Assembly: GCF_000150275.1 (NCBI RefSeq)
Contig: NW_002060948.1
Coordinates: forward strand, 631,066 to 695,065
DNA from: Trichoplax adhaerens
Lineage: Eukaryota > Placozoa > Uniplacotomia > Trichoplacea > Trichoplacidae
DNA length: 64,000 nucleotides
Direction of reading: 5' to 3'
This document shows, piece by piece, positions 1 to 15,521 of the stretch (positions are counted from its first letter, which is position 1; the number at the start of each line of letters is the position of its first letter). Position numbers and translations under genes: made by a program. Below the pieces are notes generated by a model that had not been told where the DNA came from, made no database searches, and worked only from the letters and a program-made list of their open reading frames with translations.

Positions 1-1191
1 CTTGTTGTAGGATTGGCCCGCAATTTGTCTAGGGCGCCTGGATCAGCAAAGGGATTCGGCATAGACTTTTGGCTAGCTGCAATGATAGTGCCAACAATTA
101 AAAGTTAAATATAATTAATTTGATTAGAGATTCGCATTGCATCTTCTTAATAATATACATAAATTTTTTAAATAATTATATAACATTAAACGTTACTAAA
201 TTTTTAGTTAATCAAATGAGATCAACATATTGAATAGCACGATAAATGAATGTCCATATTCGTACTACATTATATATGTATAAATACAAGCGAAAATTAT
301 CTATTTGCATTTATGTGACGACCATTACGTATGTGAAATTTAATAAATTTTATTCTAATACAAAAATAATATTATAGCTACAGGCTAATCGTTCATTCAG
401 CATAATTGTACAATGTATACATAGGTCGTCGAATCGCATTTTTGATAAAATACGTTAAAATTTAGGCTCATTGCCTAAAAAGGTGCAAACTAATGTATGA
501 ATTGTTATATCTAACTTTTTAAGTTAAAAAGTACACTAAATGTGCGCATGTACTATGAGCATTCTATATGCTTAATAAAGATACCGTCTAGGTAAAAAGT
601 TCACATGTCGTGAATGTTTTAGTATTTTATTGGAGGAATTAAAAAATAACCATTCAATTTGAAAGTTGTACAAAAATACCTGAAATTTCTTTTTCAACCT
701 CTTTCAGCCCGTTTACCAATTGATCATTATTCGGATTTAACTTTAACCCATCTTGATAAGTTGTAACAGCTTCTTCATATCGTTTTAAAAATGTTAAAGC
801 AGCACCAACACGAGAATAACCCTATAGCGAAAAAATAAGCTATATTAACTCCCATAGTGTAAAGGATTTACTAATATCAACGCACTAAAAACCTTCAATT
901 GTTAACGAATCGTTCCAATGAGGATAGTCAGTATGACGTAGGTAGTTAATTAGTATTACAATAATTACTCCTTACCTTGGGCCAATCAGGTTTAAGTTGT
1001 ACCGTTTTGTTGGCATCATCAAGAGCCTTCTCATACTGGCCTAAACTGGCATAGGCTGCAGATCGATTACTATAGAAGATGTGATTATTAGGATTTAATT
1101 GGATTGCTTCAGTATAGCACTTGATGGCTTCTTGAAAGTTCTTCTCTTGAAGTGCGAGGTTGCCTTTACTTTTCCACTCATTTGCCTTCAT
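1..1191 (-). CDS. STIP1: STIP1/HOP-like Hsp70-Hsp90 co-chaperone, 5' part (exons 1-3)
   Basis: N-terminal part of the Hsp70/Hsp90 organising protein, a cytosolic TPR adaptor that passes client proteins between the chaperones. The exons read 1191-976, 821-680 and 76-1 (cut by the window edge), all with GT/AG borders and continuous phase. Exon 1 starts at the ATG before KANEWKSKGNLALQ, and exons 1-2 encode the first three-helix-pair TPR domain (YSNRSAAYA, LKPDWPKGYSR, YEEAVTTYQDGLKLNPNN). The five carboxylate-clamp positions that hold the EEVD tail of Hsp70 in human STIP1 are all present: K7, N11, N42, K72 and R76. Exon 3 enters the DP1-like segment (NPFADPGALDKLRANP). Its 5' end faces the serpin gene, so the two are divergent. 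Assignment to STIP1 rather than another TPR protein rests on the DP1-like sequence after TPR1. Confidence 0.9.
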
Positions 1192-3060
1192 TAAAACAGA
1201 GTGAAGTAGAGGTAGAAATATATAAGTATTAGTTCGCGTATAAGCTCTACATACTACACAATCAATTTTGTTGTAGCAAAGCCTCGATACGTTTACTGCT
1301 GGAATAAAGAAGTGACACACATGTACAGCAGCAGGCCGATATCAGTGCTATGTCATATTTTCATTATACTGCGATATACGAATAAACGTTTATGTAACGT
1401 CACTTTAAAAGTAGATGGTAAGCCTAAATACACTCGCATTTATAGTCATATCCATGATATCGTGAGGATTGATTAGGCTTGGGTATAATTTTTTGAAAAT
1501 GTGATCAACTCAATACAAGTTAATGAAATTTTACTGATAATATGGATTGATTAGAATAAGAAAGGTATTGAAAATCTGTTAATTTAGCATGATGCAAATT
1601 AATTAGTTTGATACAACTAATATCTCCATTTGTCATAGGTTAGTTTTTGTAGATAGCTTGAAATTTTAATTTAGTAGAATTTTAAAATTCTCTGGACGTT
1701 ACAGTACGAATGAGTTACAATATTGTAAGCAGATTGATTGAGACTGTTGCAATTTATAACCGTGTAGCAGTCTTGTACAGCAATTCATTGATTATTACAG
1801 TACTGCAAACTATAACCGTACGTTGCTCTATAGCTCAATAATCCGATAGGTCCGCAGAGCGGTAACTATCTGCACTATGCACCGTAGAGGATGCAAAACA
1901 TTAGAAACATTAGCATACAGAATAAGTGTTTTTGTCGGCTTTCAATTGAATAGGAATACATCTCAATTGCATTATGTATGTAATTTACTATTATGCAATT
2001 TGCAAATTCTGCCGTACTCGCATAGTGGTAATATATCGATTTTGTGCTGTCAAGCGATACATGTCTCCATAGCTACTGGAAATACGATTCAAGAATCTAC
2101 AGGATATGACTCATGTAGCGATTTACTGCTATTACATTTGTAGTAGACTGAGAGCAATTTCTATCTATGATCATTCATGATATCATACTACTTATATAAT
2201 TAATTGATATACAATACACTATTGAATAGGATATTTTATTGCAAATGGAAATACAGTACTGCAGCTTGTACTCTATTCTGTCAGTACCTATTGTACAGCA
2301 TCGCCAATTTTAGAGCCACCCATTGCAGTATAGCTATAGATGAACTACTCTAGCTATTTTAATGCCATGACTGGAGGTTGTAGAGTAGTGATATAGGAAC
2401 TACTAGGATGAAATGTATTTCAAAGTTCTTCTTTGGTAGGGCTAGAGATTTAGCATGTCCCAAATTCTACATGTTTCTACCCCAATATGACAACACGAAA
2501 CAGCACCAACATAACCAACATTACCTCAATATACGATATTAATTAATTCATCAACAAGACCAGTGTGCTCAATGTAACGTCGATGAGTTTGTGCTCATTT
2601 TGACTGGTTATTGCATCAGAAAAATGGAGAATGCATGGATATATGCAGCATTTGAACTGACATGCTATTTACTTGTAACCAAGTAAAGAAAGACTAGAAA
2701 AATTATACGAGTAAAACTATGGCAATAGAATATTTCATAGATCCCAAAAAGAGGAAAGTTGGGGGCCACTGAAGCTATTCACTGCTGTCGATCATTGAGC
2801 TGGGTCGAAAAAGCTCATTTCAACGCATGGACATAGAATGAGATTATTATTGCATCCTACTCGGGACTTTGCTACACAGTTAAGAGGAATTCTTATTCAT
2901 TTCACTATTGGCAAGTTCATGGATGATTCAGTTGAATTTTAATAGAAATAAATGCCTCCAAACTGGAGAGCAGGACAAGACTTCAAGAACTTACCTGATC
3001 TGCAGCCATGACGAGACTTCTAGAAGTTTCTGAGATAGCAAAGGCTTGCAATGAAAGATT
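1192..3060. other. AT-rich intergenic DNA, no gene seen
   Basis: This is the 5' flank of STIP1. Open frames here are short and lack splice-compatible partners or recognisable protein sequence. No repeat family is obvious before about 3060. Confidence 0.5.
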
Positions 3061-3305
3061 ACCATGAGGATACTACAGTACACGATACCATACAGTACTG
3101 TGCACTGTATCCTGTTCACACACAGGTACAGTACTGTACAGTACACTACACTACACTAGCAGGAATCAAAGGCAGAGAGATCTGTATGATACTGGACTGT
3201 ATCATCAGGAAGCTAAGCAACAACGTATCGTCGTAACTGCATTGTGCAAGCACACTAGTACGTACTGTACACTGTACGGTATCGTACGGTACTGTACTGG
3301 ACAGT
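3061..3305. repeat. GTAC-W palindromic island 1
   Basis: Dense run of TACAGTAC, CTGTACAG and GTACACTAC elements built from GTAC tetramers joined by A or T. A second block at 3255-3305 contains CGTACTGTACACTGTACGG and GGTATCGTACGGTACTGTAC. The sequence is locally self-complementary on any register. Confidence 0.75.
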
Positions 3306-3499
3306 GTTGACGGTACCGTTACTCGTTACCAGTAGTCCTCCTTGGTCCATCGTCACGTCGTCACATACGTCCGTAACATTACCACTGGTTTGTTTCACAT
3401 TCATACTCTACAACTATTTTATCATCATCATCATATTCTACAGTTTATCCTCCTACTGTCGATAGAAACTTTACATAGAATTATTAGCAAATTATTACT

Positions 3500-3755
3500 T
3501 TAATGATTCACCCCGATTTTGCTGTCGCAATGAATCCTACTGTACATACTTTAGCACCGGAACCGGTGTTTCTATGCTGTTTATGGCCCAATTTTGCTCT
3601 CGAAATTAATCCTACTGTACTGTACTGTACAGTACTTACTTTAGCACCGGAACCGGTGTTTCTATGCTGTTTATAGCCCGATTTTGCTCTCCAAATTAAT
3701 CCTACTGTACTGTACATACTTTAACACCGGAATCGGTGTTTCTATGCTGTTTATG
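3500..3755. repeat. Three-copy 80-90 bp tandem repeat with ACCGGAACCGGT palindrome
   Basis: Three near-identical units each contain ACTTTAGCACCGGAACCGGTG followed by TTTCTATGCTGTTTATGG and a CCTACTGTAC tail. Copies are anchored at about 3562, 3652 and 3732. Length differences come mainly from the number of TACTG units at the junction. CACCGGAACCGGTG is a perfect inverted repeat, degraded to CACCGGAATCGGTG in the third copy. Confidence 0.8.
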
Positions 3756-3864
3756 GAGTGCATTACAGAATGATTGTAACCAACAATGATCAATTAGTTA
3801 GTCATACTGGACAGTGTTTTACAACTTCCTTCTTATTCAATCAGGTGCATAAAACCGCTAGTAT

Positions 3865-4225
3865 ACAGTATACTGTACTGTACATTGTACAATCTACATG
3901 GTATCACGTCAGGTTTAGAATCTCTTCTCTGTGTAGCGGTATACAGTATCTCTCTCTTTCTACTTCCTACTCGACTGACTTTGGGCAATCAAGTTCTCTT
4001 TTCTAAAATAGCTCTTTCTTTCTCGTCTACAGTTTAAAACTAGAAAGTCATATTATCCCACAGTACTGCACTGTACTGTACAAGTATCATGGTTACCAGC
4101 TATCTTTTGGATAAAGTGTTCAATCTTAGACCAAACATTTCTTGTTTTCTCCTTCTACTCTACAGTAGAGTATTGACTGTAAACTGTAGATGGACTACTG
4201 TACACTCAGTGTACAGTACAGTACT
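3865..4225. repeat. Scattered GTAC-W palindromic elements
   Basis: Short islands at about 3868-3895 (TACAGTATACTGTACTGTAC), 4063-4082 (CAGTACTGCACTGTACTGTA) and 4198-4224 (GTACACTCAGTGTACAGTAC). They are of the same kind as island 1 and continue the STIP1-serpin divergent intergenic cluster. Confidence 0.65.
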
Positions 4226-4279
4226 AGAAATTATCACTGTTGTAATTTCGAGTAGTCCATGACTGCTCAAAGTGCTCAT

Positions 4280-4660
4280 TAGACCTAACCACTTTTGAAA
4301 CTTATAAATTCGAAAGTGACTAAGTGTAATGCTCATTTTGATACTGCACGTTAGATACTTTTTGTCAGTGACTTTTTTCTCTTTTTGAAATTTATAAATT
4401 CGAAAGTGACTAAGTGCAATACTCATTTTGATACTGCCGTTAGATACTTTTTGTCAGTGACTTTTTTCTCTTTTTGAAATTTATAAATTCGAAAGTGACT
4501 AAGTGTAATACTCATTTTGATACTGCACGTTCGATACTTTTTGTCAAGGACTTCTTTCTCTTTGAAATTTATAAATTCGAAAGTGACTAAGTGTAATAGT
4601 CATTTTGATATTGCACTTTAGATAGTTTTTGTCAGTGACTTCTTTCTCTTCAGGCCCAGT
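4280..4660. repeat. Four-copy ~89 bp tandem repeat
   Basis: The element ATAAATTCGAAAGTGACTAA recurs with CGAAAG at 4311, 4401, 4490 and 4578, a period of 88-90 bp. The rest of each unit reads CTCATTTTGATACTGCACG then TTTTTGTCAGTGACTT. The array sits about 390 bp upstream of the serpin ATG. Open frames through it are period artefacts. Confidence 0.85.
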
Positions 4661-4689
4661 CAGGGGTTTCTTTGAGGTAAAACTGACTG

Positions 4690-4865
4690 TAGACCGACAG
4701 TGTACAGTACTGTAGAGACCCTTGGCGTACAGTACTGTCCAGTGTCCATTACAGTCATGACGGTATACACCGTATACTATACAGAGCAGACCATACCCCC
4801 CATAACGGAACGATCCCTCAACTGGATATCGTACTGTACAGTATTTCCACGTCATCATTACAGTA
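4690..4865. repeat. GTAC-W palindromic island beside the serpin 5' end
   Basis: Elements such as GTGTACAGTACTGTAGAG, GCGTACAGTACTGTCC and CGTACTGTACAGTATT. The island ends about 180 bp before the serpin start codon. Confidence 0.65.
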
Positions 4866-5047
4866 CCAACTACTGCAACTACAGTATAGCAACTGTGGAA
4901 TGAATTTTCATTGTTAGCTGTAATGAAGCGAATTAATAAATTATTGCAGCAAAAATAATTAATTAAACCATTATCAACGACCAAAGCTTTTCTTTCTATC
5001 CTGAGAAGACCATTTTATTGTCGTCCTGTCAAATCTCTGCCATAAAA

Positions 5048-6286
5048 ATGAGGATGAATAAAATCGTCAAACCAAACAATCCCTCTAAAAATAGTGTTGT
5101 ACTGGCAATACTCGTTCTCGCCATCGCCATTGCTTGCATACAATGCCAAGATGATGCTGTATTACCTGTTTCAAAGGCTAGCAATCGACTTGCTATGGAG
5201 CTCTACCGCGAGATAGGTCATGAAGATCAAAACAGTATCTTTTCTTCTTATAGTTTGATCGTAGCCATGTCGATGGTTTTAGCTGGATGCAGAGGAAATA
5301 CTGCAAAACAAGTGGTGCAGGCGCTACATTTCGATCACTTGGAGGTATTAGATATTCATACGTCCATGAGGCTTTTATCACATCAAGTGCAACAACACGC
5401 TAACAACGTTACGTGTCAGTTCAATGATGCCAATTGTATCTTTACCCAAAAAGGATTCCCAATCTTGCCGTTCTATCTTAAACTTGTGCGTGATTTCTAT
5501 CACTCCGATGTGAAAGAGGTCGACTTTAGTGATAGCCAGTCTACTACTAATCTAATTAACCAATGGATTGACAAAATGACAAATCATAAAATTAGCCAAT
5601 TATTCGATCCTGCTGATATTACCCCGATGACAAAATTAGTTTTAGCGAATGCCATTTATTTCAAAGGAAAATGGAAGCTACCCTTCGATAAATTAAAGGT
5701 GACAGAGAAACCATTTCATTATACTTCTAATGAAGATGTTATTGTTAAAATGATGTCACGAAAAATGAAAGTAAATTATATGCAGGACCATAGCAGTGGC
5801 ATACAAATGATTGAGTTGCCGTACGAATGTAGCAAAACTTCCATGATTATTGTCCTGCCTCAATCGGTCTCTATGTTCTCTGATCTTAAGCAGATACTAC
5901 TTATGGAGGGAAAGTTAGACCAGTGGATAAATTCGATGAGAAAGATGGAGGTTAACGTTCAAATACCGAAATTTTCTATCAAACAAAGGATGAATCTAAA
6001 TGGTGTACTTAAAAAGCTGGGCATGACTGATTTATTTGATAGTTCTCGTGCAGATCTTACTGGAATATCCCAAGCGGAAAATTTATTTGTTGGAAAGGTC
6101 ATTCAAGAAGCACGTTTGGATGTCAATGAAGAAGGAAGTGAAGCTGCTGCGGCTACTGGAGTAATTGTTCTAGCAAAAATGATGCTGGTAACACCTGAAT
6201 TTATAGCTGATCGGCCATTTATCTATTTAATCAGAGACGTAGAAAGCAATACAATCCTATTTATGGGACATGTTAGAAAACCGTAG
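5048..6286 (+). CDS. Secreted inhibitory-type serpin, intronless
   Basis: Serine protease inhibitor of the serpin fold, 412 residues in one exon. The start is the ATG at 5048; the open frame runs 30 bases further upstream, but only from a TTG. Residues about 15-33 form a hydrophobic signal peptide ending ACIQC, so secretion is expected. Family landmarks are present in order: NSIFSSYSLIVAMSMVLAG, VLANAIYFKGKWKLPF, MIELPYE, the hinge EEGSEAAAATG, and the C-terminal RPFIYLIRD then LFMGHV. The hinge has small residues from P12 to P9 and Thr at P8, as inhibitory serpins need for loop insertion. Counting from the hinge as in antithrombin puts P1 at Lys377 and P1' at Met378, which suggests a trypsin-like target (inference). 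There is no KDEL-type retention tail. AATAAA lies about 90 bp after the stop (6374). No intron is evident, unlike most genes here. Confidence 0.93.
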   Translation: MRMNKIVKPNNPSKNSVVLAILVLAIAIACIQCQDDAVLPVSKASNRLAMELYREIGHEDQNSIFSSYSLIVAMSMVLAGCRGNTAKQVVQALHFDHLEVLDIHTSMRLLSHQVQQHANNVTCQFNDANCIFTQKGFPILPFYLKLVRDFYHSDVKEVDFSDSQSTTNLINQWIDKMTNHKISQLFDPADITPMTKLVLANAIYFKGKWKLPFDKLKVTEKPFHYTSNEDVIVKMMSRKMKVNYMQDHSSGIQMIELPYECSKTSMIIVLPQSVSMFSDLKQILLMEGKLDQWINSMRKMEVNVQIPKFSIKQRMNLNGVLKKLGMTDLFDSSRADLTGISQAENLFVGKVIQEARLDVNEEGSEAAAATGVIVLAKMMLVTPEFIADRPFIYLIRDVESNTILFMGHVRKP

Positions 6287-8017
6287 TACGGTCATGAACG
6301 TAAGCTCGTACTGTGGTGGAATCTTTGCTGCACCACTAAATTTTTAAAATAGTTTGAACTATAATATACTCGAAATAAACTAAACTATACATTATAAGTA
6401 CAAATATGAGACAGAAATATAGCATACAGCACCGTCTACTCTAACTTGTTCTAATTATTCTATGAATGATATTGTAATAATTTCTTAAGCCAATTTAATG
6501 ATCTCTAATTTATTGCATTACAATGATATACGTGTATATACGTATCTATCAGCTATAAAGATGTAATAATCTTGAGAGAGAAAAAAATAGACTCCTACGC
6601 TACGTCATGTTGCTCTTGCTCATCAGAGACATTATCCATATATAAATACTTGCAGATTGCAGTACATACTGTACTGTAAAATTTTAAATTGCTTGTTGTA
6701 TTCACCATGTGAAAAGACTTTCACATACTGTATGCATACTTTATTACAAATTAAAAGCATTTCTGTTGGCATTACAGTATGCCATTAATATTATTATTAT
6801 ATCGATCGATAGTTAACCGTTGTACGAGTATACTCGAGCTAATCAATGATAATGTGGCTAATTGCAGTATAAGCTGGATAAGACAATGTATGACCAGTAT
6901 GCTATTTAATGAAGTATCATAGTCTTTATTATAAAATATTATTAACAAAGTACTTTTACAGTTTATTATTTGCTTATAGTTCAATTAATATATCTGTTTA
7001 AATAGCACTTTTAAGTGACGCATCTGTTTGTTACGAATGATCTTCAAGATGTAAAAGCGCTATCAATAGAAGGATTCACGATACTACGGAAACTGCGGCA
7101 AATTCACTACTGGTTGTTCTCTGTGAATAATATCATTGTCATTAGTAATCTTGAATTTTTGATCATTTGCACATTCGACAGTTCCAATAAAATGATTAGG
7201 ATTGGCAAGCTATTCTATGTACACTAAATTACTAGCTACTCTGTAGCTGTTATTGACTGGAAATATTTCTAAGTTAACAACTTGAATTACATGTCAATGG
7301 TTAAGTACATACTAATGTCATGAGTACCAGGGCATGGACTACTAGAAATTTTTACCTTCTAGTAGTAGTTCATAGTCTCCTCTAAATACGTACTACTCGC
7401 TTTTACCATCTGATAAAACTCATTCCGGCAAGACACATAAATTATGACGCTCCCTTAGCAATTCATTACTCCGGATAACATTTCCTACTTACAAGGAGAT
7501 ATTGTATTCAGAATTGTTTAAGAATACCTACTTTGCAGCACGCTACAGTGAACATCCCTACGGCTGCAACTTGCTTGATATACTGTATTATGAGGCATGC
7601 TAAGTTCATCTTTCAATCGACCTGCGTACCCAAGCTTATTAAAAAGACTTCAATCGATCAGTGGGTATAGAGATCCTTAGTCATGATATGTATGATTTGA
7701 CTTCAGCACAAGTCATCGATTACAATTATTTCATACATTATCCTTGACTTATTTATTATCCATACTAACTATCAGCCGACTCAGTTTCAAGTTTGTTACG
7801 TACGGGTATCTAAGAATCTGTAATTACTTGTCTTAGCTGGATTAGATTATATCGATGACATGCTGCTCTTTAAAAAAGACAATCTGAAGATTAGTTTAAA
7901 CAAAGATTTTTATTTGTAATCTTTTAGTAGGATTCCATCCAAGAATTGAATGCGCTTAAGCGTCTGCGATGGTAACTTCAACCTCTACGCCAGGCTCGAT
8001 ACCAATGGAAGTCTAGA
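6287..8017. other. Intergenic DNA, serpin to YY1
   Basis: No gene is recognisable. The stretch holds a putative serpin poly(A) signal (AATAAA at 6374), one weak GTACTGTA element near 6668 and a 10-bp perfect hairpin at 7338-7366. The two open frames of about 70 codons have no family resemblance. Confidence 0.5.
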
Positions 8018-8280
8018 TAGTGTACTACTACGCATGTTCTATGCTAGGCAATCGATAATATAGCAACTGAAACATGAAACATGACCTAGTGTACTACGCA
8101 TGCTCTATGCTAGACAATCGATAATACAGCAACTGAAACATGAAACATGACCTAGTGTACTACGCATGCTCTATGCTAGACAATCGATAATATAGCAACT
8201 GAAACATGCAACATGACCTAGTGTACTACTACGCATGTTCCATGCCAGACAATCGATAATATAGCAACTGAAACATGACT
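8018..8280. repeat. Four-copy ~67 bp tandem repeat upstream of YY1
   Basis: Units begin near 8021, 8090, 8156 and 8222. Each carries TGTACTACGCATGCTCTATG, CAATCGATAATATAGCAACT and GAAACATG. Copies differ by a few substitutions and a 3-base ACT indel. The array ends about 185 bp before the YY1 ATG, so it lies in the likely promoter or 5' UTR region. Confidence 0.85.
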
Positions 8281-8464
8281 GAGCCCAAGATGGTCCAGTA
8301 GGACGGTGCACAGCGTAGGAGATGTCATATGACACATTCACGTCACTGAATCAATGGCCAATAAAAATGCAGTTGACTTCTGGCTTTTAAAGTTGGAGGC
8401 TGCCTATCAGCCCCATATGCCTTTGCGCGTATCATATAATACGAGTCGTAAAAAATAATTCAAG

Positions 8465-12397
<3,933 letters not shown>

Positions 12398-14625
12398 ATT
12401 ATTGGAAAAGATTTACTATGCCTGAAATTGGTAAAAGTGATTAATGTTTATACTTGATTTCACGCCTGTTCAGTACATGTTTCTCATTTACTGTATTCTA
12501 ATCAACTCAGGATTTTTTTGTGATAACTGTAAGCGATCTCGCTGGCATTATAGGCATGTTTAATTTCTGATAATAACATTCTTAAAAAAAGCTAAAAATT
12601 GTCATAAAGACGACACTTAGATATTTCTTTAAAGGCTCTCAGAGTATTTTTTCTAAATTATTACCCGAAGAGATGACTGCCAAGTTGAACAAATCTCTAA
12701 CCAATAGTTTTTTCTTATTGCTTCTATCGGTATAACCATCTTGAAAAACTTACTTAAGATACCTTGTATCGAGGTCATTATAACAGAGATCTCTCACCGT
12801 AATTCGATTTATCTCCTAGATTTACATGATATGAAAGATTAATATTCTGTTTACAATGCTTTTTCGTCTAAAGATGAGCATATTGCGGTATTTGATGCTT
12901 AATTACTTTTGAGTACAGGCCTCATACTACTGAGAGCAAAACTACTACACTGATTATATCACGAAATTTATAGATATATCCTGTACAGGTTGTTGCATTT
13001 AAGTACATTGAATAGCTTTTTATGATTGATACAAAGGCATTCGTTTTATCTAGCGATTGTCTTAATGTAAATCAAGATTTAGTGTACAGAAATTGTTATA
13101 ATAATGTAATACCCATCCGTTGTCTCCCTTATGAATGTAACATGAATAACAGAGTACTGTAATACCATTGAAATGAACTGTACTGTATAACTTTTCTTAT
13201 TGTTTGACATCGTGATAATATATAAAATGAAAATTTCTTTTTGCCCTGTACGAATGTTTCAAATTAATAATTATTACTGCTTGCCCTGTACGTATTCTTA
13301 GAGATTGTACATTGTCGTTAATTTTTAAATTTTATGTTCTAATCTTGCATGACTGGTTAATTGCGATGGAAGTTTTTACTGAATTATTGCTACATTACAG
13401 CAGACGATATATGCGTACATGACACACGTATTGCAAATAGGAACAGCTGGTGCGTGTGCTATTTTATGAATCATGATATATAGTAAAGTGAGTTTCTAAT
13501 TAATAAGCATGAGTAGGACTGAATTTGAGTCAGCATAGCAATATGTGTATGATGTATCTATACATATGTAGCAAGTATAGTTAAAATTCTGTATTTTAGT
13601 GCATTAATGACTTTTCCATGTTAGATGATGTAGGTTGCTAACTACCGTACAGTGCTGCAAAGTTAGCCAGGATCAATAATTATATAATTGACATGCTATT
13701 TAAATACATAATTGTTTTATATTAAGAAATCAAAGTACTTTATCTAGTATGTACAGCAACTTAAAAAAAAAATAATATCATTCGCAATACAGAGTGGCTA
13801 CGAACTGAGACTAAATAAAAGAAAACAGAACTACAGGAAATTACAAACAAAAGCTGCCCGCTTGGGTTCTAAGTATCGGAACATCCACTTATACAGTTAT
13901 ACTTGTACTGTATAATGCACAGTACGTGTACAAGCAATTAAATAATGTCAAGTATACACTGTTGATTTATTTCCAATTGTCACAAATTCCTGGAGAAAAA
14001 GCCCAAAATTACATATCATACAATTTGTTTGCTTCTGATTCATTAATTAATCGATGGAAGGCCTAAGCTGCGAACTAATTTACTGTAATCGTAGCATAGT
14101 TGTGGTTATGCGCTGTTTTCGGGATGACGACTGATCTGCTGCATACAACCGCCATCATCTACAAATATACATACGTATACGTATTTCTATATGCATGGTA
14201 TCGAGGATTCATTACGCCATTGTTTTGCACATTTTAATATGTAAGTTTTATCCCTTTGTAGAACGGATATAAAGTGTTGGTTATATAACAAGTTTGTAGG
14301 TGTATTAATCTAAAATCAATGTTTATCTGAAACAATACCACTATATACAGTACCATCTATGATTAATTATCATCCAGATTAGCTGCTTGTTCGGTTTTAT
14401 ATTGACAGCAGAGAGCGGAATTTCGGATTACTGACAGCAACATGTAAAGCTTAAACGGTACCCGATGCATTATGTGCGTTATTTGCAGAAATTATTTAAT
14501 TAATAAAAGCGCATTTAAATTAAATTAATTAACCGCCATTTCTGGCATATTTAATGAGCTTTCATAGTACTTTTAATACTTTTAATAAATCAACAAAACG
14601 TGATTTATCAAGAACGTCTCTCTGC
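12398..14625. other. Intergenic DNA downstream of YY1
   Basis: AT-rich 3' flank of YY1. No coding exon was recognised on either strand. A few isolated GTACTGTA-type elements occur near 13170 and 13905. Confidence 0.45.
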
Positions 14626-14660
14626 AAAATTCGGTACAGTAAACTGCTGTACCGAATTTT
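14626..14660. repeat. Perfect 14-bp inverted repeat (hairpin)
   Basis: AAAATTCGGTACAG at 14626-14639 is the exact reverse complement of CTGTACCGAATTTT at 14647-14660, separated by a 7-base loop (TAAACTG). Confidence 0.8.
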
Positions 14661-14834
14661 CAATAGAATTTTAACATAGAAATTGATTTTTTTTCCATTT
14701 TTTATTATGATATTTCAATTTTAATACACCTAAGCTATCAATTGATAGCAAATATGTGTCATAAAGTTTTCAAATTATAATTTCATCTAATTTCAATCTG
14801 TAGGAAAGGCTTGTAGGAGACCCCTTCAGTCCAT

Positions 14835-15210
14835 ACAGTACCGTGTACAACAGTAAGTAGATGTACTGACACAGTACCAAACCTTCGACAGGGATAGACA
14901 CTATACTGTACTGTACTACGGTGGCCCAGAAGGCTCTGATGGGCCACCGTACTATACAGTACAGTACTGTACTGTACAGTGTACAAGTGTACAGTAAGTA
15001 CTGTAGATCTGTTCATGGTTTGCTTTTAAGATGATTCAGTATAGAGCGATCTGAACAATACATCGAAGTAAGATCATTGGTTCAACTGAACAATAGCAGT
15101 TAAAATCATTGGTTCAACTGAACAAAGCAATTTCGAGAAGAATTTACAGTATAATACTGTACTGTACTGTATTGTAAATAAATACTGTACGGTACAGTAC
15201 CGTACAGTAC
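14835..15210. repeat. GTAC-W palindromic island 2
   Basis: Two dense blocks. The first, 14835-15003, includes CCGTACTATACAGTACAGTA and CTGTACTGTACAGTGTACA, plus an inverted pair around GGTGGCCCA/TGGGCCACC at 14920-14948. The second, 15150-15210, holds a near-perfect 25-base palindrome whose arms are ACTGTACGGTAC and GTACCGTACAGT around a single A (15184-15208). Confidence 0.75.
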
Positions 15211-15521
15211 TGGTAGCAGCGCAGAAAAGAACTCCAATAATAATTTATCAAAATAATCAAATTTGCCTTCTGTTTCTTTGGGTGGAATTCCTCTGTTGCA
15301 GTTTTCCAGAGCTACGTGTATAAAATCCTTCCAAACTCGGCTGTCTTTCACTTTTAAGGCTTTACAACTGAAAAAAGATAGTTATCGGTAAGATCTCATA
15401 GTTGTACTTTTATGAACGTTGTTAATCAACGTATGGTAACATCAGATATTGCCGTAGCGTTGAAGAGATCCATTTTAATAGCCAACTCATGATCACTGCT
15501 AGCACAGTTTTTTTCTCCCAT
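15205..15521 (-). other. Orphan coding-like exons, unknown protein
   Basis: On the minus strand an ATG at 15521 opens a frame reading MGEKNCASSDHELAIKMDLF. About 60 bases after that frame ends, a strong acceptor (TATCTTTTTTCAG) precedes a second frame beginning near 15367. That frame contains VKDSRVWKDFIHVALENCN and FDYFDKLLLEFFSALLP before entering the GTAC-W island. Composition looks protein-like, with charged helices, but I do not recognise the family. The donor linking the two blocks is not clear and the 3' end is lost in repeat sequence. It could be a real small gene, a relic, or chance. Confidence 0.25.

Noticed and set aside
5018-5047. N-terminal extension of the serpin
   Set aside because: The extended frame begins with TTG, not ATG. 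The first ATG at 5048 gives a normal signal peptide.
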